Assembly: GCF_900129425.1 (NCBI RefSeq)
Contig: NZ_LT670817.1
Coordinates: 4,836,001 to 4,900,000 of the forward strand
Length of the DNA stretch: 64,000 bases
Direction of reading: 5' to 3'
DNA from: Bradyrhizobium erythrophlei
GTDB lineage: Bacteria > Pseudomonadota > Alphaproteobacteria > Rhizobiales > Xanthobacteraceae
The translations under genes were made by a program, and so were the position numbers. The notes beneath the pieces are model-generated. The model was given only the letters and a program-made list of their open reading frames with translations. It did no database searches and was not told where the DNA came from. Shown one piece after another: positions 44,905-52,946 of the stretch (positions within the stretch are counted from its first letter, which is position 1; each line of letters starts with the position of its first letter).

Positions 44905-46920
44905 TTACGCGAATTCGAGAATCAGCGCATCCACCGCCAGGGTCGCGCCGGCGGCGGCGTGGATTTTTTTGACCGTACCGTCCCGCTCGGCGCGCAGCAC
45001 ATTCTGCATCTTCATGGCCTCGACCACGGCGAGCGTTTCGCCGGCCTTGACTTCCTGGCCTTCGGAAACCGCAATCGAAACCACCAGCCCCGGCATCGGG
45101 CATAACAGTTTCTTGCCGGTATCGGCTTTGATACCGACCGGCATCAGCCGCGCCGCGGCGGCCTCGGATTCGGTAAAGACATTGACCGCGACCTCAAACC
45201 CCTGATGCGCAAGCCGGAAGCCGTTGGCGATCGGGCGCACCTGCATCGCCACCCCGTGGCCATCGAGGGTGCCCTGCCAGACCGGGTCGCCCGGCGTCCA
45301 CGGCGAGAGCAGATGGTGCGGATGGCCCAACGTGCCGTCGGCGCCGACAAAGCGCACTACGATGTCGTCGGCCTCGCGCGCGATATCGAGCGCGATTTCG
45401 TTGCGCTCCAGCCACACCGCGCGGCGGCGCTCGCGTTGCACCGGGCGGCCGGTCAACTGGCCGGAAATCTGCCGCTTGCGCTCGCCGAGCACATGATCGA
45501 TGGCGGCGGCCACCGCCGCCAGCCGGCGCGCGACCTCGCCTTCGGGCGTGCGAACCGCGAATCCGCCCGGGAATTCTTCCGCGAGGAACCCCGTTGAGAG
45601 ATTGCCCTCGCGCCAGCGCGGATGATGCATCAGTGCCGACAGGAACGGAATGTTGTGCCGGATGCCGTCGATGTAAAAGGAATCCAGCGCCGTCGACTGC
45701 GCCTCGATCGCTGCCGCGCGCGATGGCGCATGGGTCACAAGCTTGGCGATCATCGGATCGTAATAGATCGAGATCTCGCCGCCTTCCTGCACGCCGGTGT
45801 CGTTGCGGACAGTAATGCCGTCGATGCTGCTCTCGACCGGCGGGCGGTATTTTACCAGCCGCCCGACCGAGGGCAGGAAGCTGCGGAACGGGTCCTCCGC
45901 GTAGACCCGCGACTCCACCGCCCACCCCGTCAGCGTGACGTCCTTTTGCGTCAGCGACAGCTTCTCGCCGGCGGCAACGCGGATCATCTGCTCGACAAGA
46001 TCGATGCCGGTGATCAATTCGGTCACGGGGTGCTCGACCTGCAGCCGCGTATTCATCTCCAGGAAGTAGAAGCTCTTGTCCTGGCCAGCGACGAATTCGA
46101 CCGTGCCGGCAGAATCGTAACTGACCGCCCTGGCGAGCGCGACGGCCTGTTCGCCCATCTTGCGGCGGGTCTTCTCGTCGAGCAACGGAGATGGCGCTTC
46201 CTCGATCACCTTCTGATTGCGACGCTGGATCGAGCATTCGCGCTCGCCGAGATAGATCACGTTGCCGTGCTTGTCGCCCAACACCTGAATTTCGATGTGG
46301 CGGGGATCGACGATGAATTTCTCGATGAAAACGCGGTCATCGCCGAATGAGGATTTGGCTTCGGCCTTGGCGAGCCCAAACCCTTCGGCGACTTCCGAGG
46401 TCGAATGCGCGATCCGCATCCCCTTGCCTCCGCCGCCGGCGGAAGCCTTGATCATCACAGGGTAACCGATCTGATCCGCGATCTTCACCGCATGCTTTTC
46501 GTCCTCGATCACGCCGAGATGGCCCGGCACGGTCGAGACGTTGGCTTTCGCGGCGGCCTTTTTGGATTCGATCTTGTCACCCATGGCGGCGATCGCGCCC
46601 GCGTTGGGCCCGATGAAGACGATGCCGGCCTGGCCGAGCACGCGGGGAAAGGCCTCGCGCTCGGACAGGAATCCGTAGCCCGGATGGACCGCCTCGGCGC
46701 CGGTCTTGCGGCAGGCCTCGACGATCTTCTCCATCACCAGATAGCTTTCGGCCGCGGCCGGCGGTCCGATCAGAATCGCCTCGTCGGCCATTTCGACATG
46801 GAGCGCGTCACGGTCGGCCTCGGAATAGACCGCGACTGTCTCGATCCCCATCCGGCGGGCAGTCTTGATGATCCGGCAGGCGATCTCGCCGCGATTGGCG
46901 ATCAGAATTCGTTTGAACAT
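44905..46920 (-). CDS. pccA: Acetyl/propionyl-CoA carboxylase biotin-containing alpha subunit
   Basis: 671-residue biotin carboxylase/carrier. The biotin carboxylase domain (1-450) starts FKRILIANRGEIACRIIKTA and has the ATP-grasp loop KASAGGGGKGMRIA, RRNQKVIEEAPSP and EMNTRLQVEHPVTE. A linker domain follows, then the biotinyl domain with VEAMKMQN. That layout matches PccA (propionyl-CoA carboxylase alpha), used in propionate and branched-chain amino acid breakdown; related methylcrotonyl subunits are the alternative. pccB is not in this window. ATG 46920 fits the conserved N-terminus. Confidence 0.9.
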   Translation of the reverse strand: MFKRILIANRGEIACRIIKTARRMGIETVAVYSEADRDALHVEMADEAILIGPPAAAESYLVMEKIVEACRKTGAEAVHPGYGFLSEREAFPRVLGQAGIVFIGPNAGAIAAMGDKIESKKAAAKANVSTVPGHLGVIEDEKHAVKIADQIGYPVMIKASAGGGGKGMRIAHSTSEVAEGFGLAKAEAKSSFGDDRVFIEKFIVDPRHIEIQVLGDKHGNVIYLGERECSIQRRNQKVIEEAPSPLLDEKTRRKMGEQAVALARAVSYDSAGTVEFVAGQDKSFYFLEMNTRLQVEHPVTELITGIDLVEQMIRVAAGEKLSLTQKDVTLTGWAVESRVYAEDPFRSFLPSVGRLVKYRPPVESSIDGITVRNDTGVQEGGEISIYYDPMIAKLVTHAPSRAAAIEAQSTALDSFYIDGIRHNIPFLSALMHHPRWREGNLSTGFLAEEFPGGFAVRTPEGEVARRLAAVAAAIDHVLGERKRQISGQLTGRPVQRERRRAVWLERNEIALDIAREADDIVVRFVGADGTLGHPHHLLSPWTPGDPVWQGTLDGHGVAMQVRPIANGFRLAHQGFEVAVNVFTESEAAAARLMPVGIKADTGKKLLCPMPGLVVSIAVSEGQEVKAGETLAVVEAMKMQNVLRAERDGTVKKIHAAAGATLAVDALILEFA

Positions 46921-46989
46921 GGGCTTGCTTATGCAACCTTCTGGGGCGGGGTCCAGCCTCGCGGGCTGGGGGCCGCAATCTGGCATGCG

Positions 46990-47046
46990 GGGACGAATGT
47001 AACAATTCCGTCGTACAGCAAAACCAAACGGAGGCAACGGTCCAGG
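46990..47046. repeat. 57-bp direct repeat, copy 1
   Basis: Begins GGGACGAATGTAACAATTCC and ends GGCAACGGTCCAGG. It matches 48944-49000 at about 50 of 57 positions, ungapped and in the same orientation. It lies 70-126 bases upstream of pccA, on the strand opposite to pccA. Confidence 0.85.
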
Positions 47047-47174
47047 CTCGAATTTGTGGCCTGATCTTCGAATCGGGAGGCGATTCACTGGCTATTCCGG
47101 ATCGTGCCGCTCGGCGCAACGGCAGGGCCGGCGGAAGAACGAAAATCCATGCCTGGTGTTCAGCATCGTCTGCG

Positions 47175-47534
47175 CTAGCTTTCCTTCGACCGTTTGGCGG
47201 GAGCTGCAGCGTACGCAGAGATGACGACGTCGCCGAAGACATGGACTTCGCCTGTGTCTTCGAATTCGGCCGATGCAAATTCCGGCTTGCACCAATCGCC
47301 ACCAAGCGCATCCTCTCGCGCAGCGATCGCGCGCGCGTCGTCCTCCGTGTCGGCCGCGACGACAGCCAAAAACCTTGCGGCCTTCAAACGATACAACCGT
47401 TGTGTTTCGCGGACCGCGAACGGTTGGCCGACCGTGACTTCGACGGCAACGTCGGCGGCGGCCGCGAAGTCCGGCAGGGACTGATCGGGCGCCTCCACGA
47501 CGAATTGTTCCTGTTTTGCAGATACGCTTCCCAT
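47175..47534 (-). CDS. Hypothetical protein (119 aa)
   Basis: Soluble protein starting MGSVSAKQEQFVVEAPDQSL, with VRETQRLYRLKAARFLAVVA and EDDARAIAAREDALGGDW. It is acidic in the second half. I recognise no family. Its 5' end overlaps the uncertain N-terminal part of the AlkB-like ORF on the other strand by about 20 bases, so one of the two starts is probably wrong. Confidence 0.5.
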   Translation of the reverse strand: MGSVSAKQEQFVVEAPDQSLPDFAAAADVAVEVTVGQPFAVRETQRLYRLKAARFLAVVAADTEDDARAIAAREDALGGDWCKPEFASAEFEDTGEVHVFGDVVISAYAAAPAKRSKES

Positions 47535-48070
47535 TGCCCAAATATGGTTATTGGCAGCGCGTTTTTCACGCCTATTTGTCCGGTACGGTTCCATGGCAGG
47601 AACGTTTCCCGAAGGGATTTCCGAAGGTTTTACGAGTGGTCCAGCTTGCCCTTTTTGCAGAAGAGGCTGACCCGATCCCGGGCTGGCTTACATCGATCAT
47701 CGGATCCGTTGAAAGGTTTGGCGACCTGCCGGCCGGATCCGTCCGCCAGATTCTCTGTACCGAATACGACGCAGGCGTGGGTATTGGATGGCATCGCGAC
47801 AAGCCGCACTTCGACAAAATCTTCGGGCTCTCCTTGAGGGCGCCCTGCAAGTTTCGGTTTCGCCGTGCCGCCGGTGACAAGTGGGAACGCTTCACGCTGA
47901 CCGCCGAACCGCGTTCGCTCTACATGATGGCTGGCGACTCGCGGCAGATTTGGGAACACAGCATCCCCGGGGTTGAGGAACGCCGGTACTCGATCACGTT
48001 CAGGACGATGAGGGCTGATGCGGTCGAGAGCCGCGGCGCCTCGGGACAATTTGAGAACCCGAAGGCCTGA
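47516..48070 (+). CDS. AlkB-like 2-oxoglutarate/Fe(II) dioxygenase, N-terminal part doubtful
   Basis: The C-terminal two thirds are a clear AlkB catalytic domain for oxidative dealkylation of DNA or RNA. ADPIPGWL is followed by GIGWHRDKPHFDKIFGLSL (iron ligands His and Asp), then KFRFRR, WEHSIPGVEERRYSITFR (second iron His and the 2-oxoglutarate Arg). Residues before ADPIPGWL are unlike the family in this frame. Family-like pieces (VRFHG-x4-RR; RR then ISEGF) occur in the other two plus frames at 47580-47665. The gene may therefore be frameshifted near its start. TTG 47516 is only nominal. Confidence 0.65.
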   Translation: MQIRFPLPKYGYWQRVFHAYLSGTVPWQERFPKGFPKVLRVVQLALFAEEADPIPGWLTSIIGSVERFGDLPAGSVRQILCTEYDAGVGIGWHRDKPHFDKIFGLSLRAPCKFRFRRAAGDKWERFTLTAEPRSLYMMAGDSRQIWEHSIPGVEERRYSITFRTMRADAVESRGASGQFENPKA

Positions 48071-48210
48071 ACCGCTGGTCGCCCTGTTTGGCTTTCGCTG
48101 GACGTCGCGAAGGATCGACATTTCAGCCCGATTGCTTCGATCCGACGCGGTCGGCCCGGCCCCCACCGCGTGCCAACAACGCAAAGCTTCGATTGATCCC
48201 GGAGGTGATA

Positions 48211-48906
48211 ATGCCAGATTCGGAAATACTGATCCGACTAGTCATTGCGGCGGCGCTTGGGAGCCTGATCGGGTTTGAGCGCGAGCGCTTGCTATGGGCC
48301 GCGGGAATACGGACCCACATGCTGGTGTGCGTCGGATCCTGCCTGATCATGATTGTCTCGCAATACGGGTTTTCCAATATTCTGACCCAACAGAATATCG
48401 TTCTTGATCCGTCTCGAATTGCCGCGCAGGTTGTCTCGGGAATTGGGTTTCTCGGCGCGGGGGCGATCCTCGCCCGGGGCGAAATCGTCAAGGGTCTCAC
48501 CGCCAGCATCTGGACAGTGGCCGCGGTCGGGCTCGCCGTGGGAGGCGGTCTTGATCTGGCCGCCAGCGCGTCGACCGTTATCGTCCTGATTATCCTGGTC
48601 GGCATCAAACCGCTTGAGGAGGCCTACCATTCCAGAAATCAGAGCTGCCAGCTCAGCGTTGAGGTCGACAACGGAAGTCTCACGCCCGCATTGCTTCGAG
48701 AGGCGCTTGATCTCAGGGCCGGCCAAATCAAGCGTTTCCTGGTGGAGCGCCGGAATTCGGAAGGTACCGACGATCTGGTGGTTGTTTTAAGCAAGGTTTC
48801 CTCGCGGGATATGGCGGGCTACCCGGAGAAACTGAAGGAGCTTGATGGCGTCCGCCAGGTCACGGTTATAAAAAAGGCCAGAGATCAAAACGCCGATCTG
48901 GCATAA
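48211..48906 (+). CDS. MgtC/SapB family protein
   Basis: 231-residue membrane protein. The N-terminal half has about four helices with the MgtC signature (LGSLIGFERERLLWAAGIRT, SGIGFLGAGAILARG, GLTASIWTVAAVGLAVGGG), followed by a cytoplasmic ACT-like C-domain. MgtC proteins help survival at low Mg2+ and affect the F-ATPase in pathogens. The perfect GGAGGTGAT 5 bases before the ATG at 48211 suggests strong translation. Confidence 0.9.
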   Translation: MPDSEILIRLVIAAALGSLIGFERERLLWAAGIRTHMLVCVGSCLIMIVSQYGFSNILTQQNIVLDPSRIAAQVVSGIGFLGAGAILARGEIVKGLTASIWTVAAVGLAVGGGLDLAASASTVIVLIILVGIKPLEEAYHSRNQSCQLSVEVDNGSLTPALLREALDLRAGQIKRFLVERRNSEGTDDLVVVLSKVSSRDMAGYPEKLKELDGVRQVTVIKKARDQNADLA

Positions 48907-48943
48907 CGCATCTCGCGGGGGTCGGCAGCCGCAATCCGACGCC

Positions 48944-49000
48944 GGGACGAGTGTAACAAATCCGTCGTATAGCAAAACTAAACAGGGCCAACGGTCCAGG
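48944..49000. repeat. 57-bp direct repeat, copy 2
   Basis: Begins GGGACGAGTGTAACAAATCC and ends GGCCAACGGTCCAGG; about 88 percent identical to 46990-47046. Here it lies 30-86 bases upstream of the phosphodiesterase-family gene, same strand. The similarity extends weakly about 17 bases to the left (GCCGCAATC in both). Confidence 0.85.
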
Positions 49001-49029
49001 CCGAAGCTGCTTCTCACGGGGAGATTTTA

Positions 49030-50883
49030 ATGCGCCGCTCAATCGTGTTGCTGTCCGCGGGTCTGATGCTGCTGTCCACCGGGATGGCGTCAGCCCAGAA
49101 CAGCACCCCCCACAATCTGATCTTGTTCGTGCCCGACGGATTACGCGGCCGCATCGTCACGCCCGAGACCGCGCCTGCGATGGCTGAGGTCCGCGATAAG
49201 GGCATCAATTTCAGGAATTCGCACTCGCTGTTTCCGACCTTCACCACCGCGAACGCCTCCGCAATGGCCACCGGTCATTACCTCGGCGATACCGGCGATT
49301 TCAGCAACACGATCTATACCGGTTATCCGGTCAGCTCTGCGGACGGCACCGTCACGCCGTTCCTCGAGGCCGATCCGGTGCTCCACGACGTCGATGAGCA
49401 TTTTGGCGGTGACTATCTGAACGAGGAAACCGTGCTGAAGATGGCACGCGCTAAAGGCTACAGTACAGCGGCGATCGGCAAGCTCGGTCCCACCCTGATT
49501 TTCGACCATACCGACAAGATCGGCGCCGATGGCCTGCATTCGATCGTGATCGACGATTCCACAGGTGGCAAGGACGGCGTGCCGCTTTCGCAGGAGATGC
49601 AGGCCGCATTGGCCAAAGCCAATCTCCCGCTAGCCACCCCCTCGCGCGGCGAGAACGCCAAGGCCGGCGACGCCACGACGCCGGGCACCCTGGTGCCGAA
49701 CACCGCGCAGCAGGCCTACATGGCCGATGTCGCTACCAAGGTCGTGCTGCCGATGTTCAAGGCGCGCAACAAGCCGTTCGTGCTGGTGTTCTGGTCGCGC
49801 GACCCCGACGGCAGCCAGCACAATACCGGCGACAGCCTGAATACCGTGACCCCTGGTATCAACGGCCCTACTTCGATGGCCGGCATCAAGAATGCCGACA
49901 ACAATCTGGCGCAGCTGCGCAAGGCGCTCGACGATCTCGGTCTCGCTGCCACGACCAATATCATCGTCTCCTCCGATCACGGCTTCTCGACGATTTCAAA
50001 GGAGAGCAAGACCAGCCCGTCGGCAAAACTGGCTTACGGCGACACGCCGAAGGATTTCCTGCCGATGGGTTTCCTTGCGATCGATCTTGCGAAAGCGCTC
50101 GATCTGCCGCTGTTCGATCCCAATAACAAGAACGCCCGCGTTGCCGACAATGCCCATCCCAAGGCCGGCAACGGTTTGCTCGGGCAGGATCCCGCCAAGC
50201 CCGATCTGGTGGTGGCGACCAACGGCGGATCGGACCTGATCTACTTGCCGAACAACAAGGACAAGAAGCTGGCGGATCGCACCATCAAGGCACTGCTGGA
50301 ACAGGACTATGTCAGCGGATTGTTCGTGGACGACAGGTTCGGGCGCTTCCCCGGCACGCTGCCGATGTCGCAACTCGGCCTCAAGGGCAAGGCGGTCACG
50401 CCCACCCCCTCGATCGTGGTCAATTTCCGTTCCTACGTCGCCGGATGCGAGGAGCCGACCAATTGTTCGGTCGAAGTCGCCGATACCGTGCTGCGGCAGG
50501 GCCAGGGCATGCATGGCAGCTTCGGCCGCGGCGACACCATGAATTTCATGGCGGCGATCGGGCCGGATTTCAAGGCGGGCTACGTCGATACGCTGCCGGT
50601 CAACAATGCCGACGTCGGCATGACCATCGCGCAACTTCTGGATTTGCGCCCGATCGGCGCGGGCGGACTGACCGGCCGGGTGATGTCGGAGGCCCTGCCC
50701 AACGGAATAACCCCGAAGGCGGCTGACGGAACCATCACCTCCAAGCCCGCAGCGAACGGCCTGAAGACGGTGCTGAAATTCCAGCGCGTGCTGTCGCAGC
50801 GCTATTTCGACGTCGCGGGATTTCCGGGCCGGACCGTCGGGCTTGATGCGGACGCCGGCAAACAAAAAACGGCGGGGCAATAA
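49030..50883 (+). CDS. Secreted alkaline phosphatase-superfamily protein (type I phosphodiesterase/nucleotide pyrophosphatase-like)
   Basis: 617 residues with a signal peptide (IVLLSAGLMLLSTGMASA). The metal sites fit the alkaline phosphatase superfamily: LFVPDGLRGRIV (first Asp), PTFTTANASAMATGH (Thr as likely nucleophile), FWSRDPDGSQHN (Asp/His) and VSSDHGFSTI (Asp-His), with a late His in GQGMHGSFGRGD. It is expected in the periplasm, hydrolysing a phosphodiester or phosphonate. The stop codon lies inside the loop of a minus-strand terminator. Confidence 0.82.
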   Translation: MRRSIVLLSAGLMLLSTGMASAQNSTPHNLILFVPDGLRGRIVTPETAPAMAEVRDKGINFRNSHSLFPTFTTANASAMATGHYLGDTGDFSNTIYTGYPVSSADGTVTPFLEADPVLHDVDEHFGGDYLNEETVLKMARAKGYSTAAIGKLGPTLIFDHTDKIGADGLHSIVIDDSTGGKDGVPLSQEMQAALAKANLPLATPSRGENAKAGDATTPGTLVPNTAQQAYMADVATKVVLPMFKARNKPFVLVFWSRDPDGSQHNTGDSLNTVTPGINGPTSMAGIKNADNNLAQLRKALDDLGLAATTNIIVSSDHGFSTISKESKTSPSAKLAYGDTPKDFLPMGFLAIDLAKALDLPLFDPNNKNARVADNAHPKAGNGLLGQDPAKPDLVVATNGGSDLIYLPNNKDKKLADRTIKALLEQDYVSGLFVDDRFGRFPGTLPMSQLGLKGKAVTPTPSIVVNFRSYVAGCEEPTNCSVEVADTVLRQGQGMHGSFGRGDTMNFMAAIGPDFKAGYVDTLPVNNADVGMTIAQLLDLRPIGAGGLTGRVMSEALPNGITPKAADGTITSKPAANGLKTVLKFQRVLSQRYFDVAGFPGRTVGLDADAGKQKTAGQ

Positions 50884-50891
50884 CCCCGCCG
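50864..50891 (-). terminator. Terminator for the minus-strand gene at 50922
   Basis: CGGCGGGG (50870-50877) pairs with CCCCGCCG (50884-50891) around CAATAA. On the minus strand it is followed by TTTTTT. The loop contains the stop codon of the convergent phosphodiesterase gene. Confidence 0.85.
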
Positions 50892-50921
50892 CTCAGGCTG
50901 TTATCGGCTGGAAGCTGAAAC

Positions 50922-51503
50922 TCACATCCCGATGTCGAAGACGTTGGGCAGCTGCACCATCGGCAGCGTCGCCACGCCGATAATGGTGGCGACCAATGTC
51001 ATCAGGGTACGGTTGCTGCGGCGCTTGCCGCGCATCTGGCTTGCGATCCACTCCAGCACTTCGGTATCGACACCGACAGCCTGGGTGGGGGCCCAGCTTT
51101 CGATCGCGGTCTCTGGCGACAGCGCCACGGTGCGCGGCGGCACCGGCAGGCCGGAGGCGGAGGCCGCGTGGTGCACGACGGCCTTGGCCAACAGGTCGTC
51201 GAAACGTCCGTCGTCGCTGCGCTCGGCGGCTGCGTCGTTGATCTCGAACAGCGCTTCGGCTTCGGCCCGGCTGACCGGCTGATGCTCGACCGCAGACGCG
51301 GTCAGGATGCGCGCGCACCAATCGGCGTCATCGGCATCCAACTCGCGGGAAAAATGCACCCGGCCCCTGGTGGTGGGGCCCTCGCCCGTGATCACGCCAT
51401 CTCGCACGACGGCGAGAGCAAGGGCCGCGGTATTGCGGCAGGAAATCTTCGAGGGTTCGAGCGCTTCGATCGGTTCGGCGACGCTAACGATAGGGGCAGA
51501 CAT
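50922..51503 (-). CDS. Hypothetical protein with C-terminal membrane anchor
   Basis: 193 residues: a soluble, mostly helical part (SRELDADDADWCARILTASA, EALFEINDAAAERSDDGRFD) followed by a basic stretch (RGKRRSNRTL) and one hydrophobic C-terminal helix (MTLVATIIGVATLPMVQL). This tail-anchor topology places the bulk in the cytoplasm. The central part recalls DUF2336-like helical proteins, but I cannot confirm it. A terminator follows 30 bases after the stop. Confidence 0.6.
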   Translation of the reverse strand: MSAPIVSVAEPIEALEPSKISCRNTAALALAVVRDGVITGEGPTTRGRVHFSRELDADDADWCARILTASAVEHQPVSRAEAEALFEINDAAAERSDDGRFDDLLAKAVVHHAASASGLPVPPRTVALSPETAIESWAPTQAVGVDTEVLEWIASQMRGKRRSNRTLMTLVATIIGVATLPMVQLPNVFDIGM

Positions 51504-51890
51504 GGGTTAGGTTACTCTTCTCAGTTTCTTGTTCTGGGCCAGCATTCGGCTGCAGGCGTAAACGAGTGGTTAACGATTCGAAACTTGAGTCGTTAGTTTT
51601 TTAGATGGTTGCTGTTTGGTCGCTGTGACATCTGTTACGGTTCAGGTTCAGCGGGTCGCAAACTCGTCCGCCGGTGGTGGGACGCGCAAGCGGCAATATA
51701 GCGGCAACGCGCTTTTGCCGGCGCTGTGGTCTTTTCGCCGCAGCGACGCGGATCGAGACGGGGTGCTAGAATCCCCCCCATGCCGGAGAAGGATCTTCTC
51801 CTTTTGCCGGAGCAGTTCACTTAGAGCACTCCGCTCCCTATATTGGAATTGCGAAATTCACCTGTAACGTGAATGACATGAGGTCGTAAC
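51504..51890. other. Intergenic region with a terminator-like hairpin at 51571-51602
   Basis: 387 bases without a gene I can support. TAACGATTC (51571-51579) pairs with GAGTCGTTA (51587-51595) and TTTTTT follows on the plus strand, although no plus-strand gene precedes it closely. The right part should hold the peroxiredoxin promoter. Confidence 0.45.
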
Positions 51891-52550
51891 ATGACTCTCC
51901 AGATTAACGCTGTGGCCCCGGATTTCGAGGCTGAAACCACCGACGGCAAGATCAAATTCCATGACTGGATCGGCAACAGCTGGGCGCTCTTGTTCTCGCA
52001 CCCAAAGGATTTCACCCCGGTCTGCACCACTGAGCTCGGCGCGCTGGCCAAGCTGAAACCGGAATTCGACAAGCGCGGCGTCAAGCTGATCGGGCTCAGC
52101 GTCGATCCCGTCGACAGGCACTCGAAATGGTCCGAGGACATCAAGGAGACGCAGGGTGCCGCGCCGAACTTCCCGATGATCGGCGACACCGACCTGAAGG
52201 TCTCGAAACTCTACGACATGCTGCCGGCCTCGACCTCGGGCGATGCCAACAGCCGCACCGCCGCCGACAACGCCACCGTGCGCAACGTCTTCATCATCGG
52301 ACCGGACAAGAAGATAAAGCTGGTGCTGGTCTATCCCATGACCACCGGGCGCAATTTCCAGGAAATCCTGCGCGTGATCGATTCGCTGCAGATGACGGCG
52401 AAGCACCGGGTCGCGACCCCTGCCGACTGGAAAGAGGGCGACGACGTCATCATTGCCGGTTCGGTCACCGACGACGAGGCCAAGACCATCTATCCGCAGG
52501 GCTGGAAAGCGCCGAAGCCCTATCTGCGGATCGTGCCGCAGCCGAAGTAG
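51891..52550 (+). CDS. Peroxiredoxin, 1-Cys (Prx6-like)
   Basis: 219-residue thiol peroxidase. The peroxidatic cysteine lies in DFTPVCTTELG (Cys45), with the conserved Pro and Thr. No second cysteine exists in the protein, so it must be recycled by an external reductant. The C-terminal extension (VATPADWKEGDDVIIAGSV to GWKAPKPYLRIV) defines the Prx6/AhpC-TSA long group. No OxyR gene is adjacent. Confidence 0.94.
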   Translation: MTLQINAVAPDFEAETTDGKIKFHDWIGNSWALLFSHPKDFTPVCTTELGALAKLKPEFDKRGVKLIGLSVDPVDRHSKWSEDIKETQGAAPNFPMIGDTDLKVSKLYDMLPASTSGDANSRTAADNATVRNVFIIGPDKKIKLVLVYPMTTGRNFQEILRVIDSLQMTAKHRVATPADWKEGDDVIIAGSVTDDEAKTIYPQGWKAPKPYLRIVPQPK

Positions 52551-52609
52551 CGGCTGAACCCGCTCGCAGCCATCAAAGTGGAGCCTGGATCCGCAGCGCG
52601 TCCACAAGC

Positions 52610-52822
52610 CCGACAGCGCGCCTTACAGCGGCATCGACTGCCGTGTTGCCGCTGCGCTGCCGCTGACGAAAATCAGGATGGTCGCCACGTAAAGCAGATA
52701 GAACAGGATCGCCGGCGCAAGCCTGATATCGCCGCGCATGTCGCCGACTTGCGAGGCGACGATCCCGAGAATCAGAAATCGATCGGGACCAGCACGATCA
52801 GCGGCGCCAGATAGAGTACAAC
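52610..52822 (-). pseudogene. Decayed DUF2177 family membrane protein
   Basis: Minus-strand fragments in two frames together match the start of DUF2177 proteins. LYLAPLIVLVPIDF (52775-52816) ends in a stop; one base over, LILGIVASQVGDMRGDIRL continues into APAILFYLLYVATILIFVSG and then RQSMPL, stop, GALSGL. The family reads P-x-Y-G-A-L-F-G-L at that point, so TAA replaces a Tyr codon. One missing base, one nonsense codon, no start codon and loss of the second half make this a true pseudogene. It lies between the peroxiredoxin and photolyase genes. Confidence 0.6.
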
Positions 52823-52946
52823 TTAACGGTTCACGAGCGGCCTCCAGCGCGTCGCACGCCTGTCTACGGATTGTACGTATCAGGTCCGGCAAAGTTGCAA
52901 CGTCGATGCGCGGACCTAACGCGCGCCATCGGAGTTGACCCGCCCG

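Noticed and set aside
45194..46237. 347-codon ORF overlapping pccA on the same strand in another frame
   Set aside because: Arg-rich shadow with no recognisable domain inside a well-conserved biotin carboxylase.
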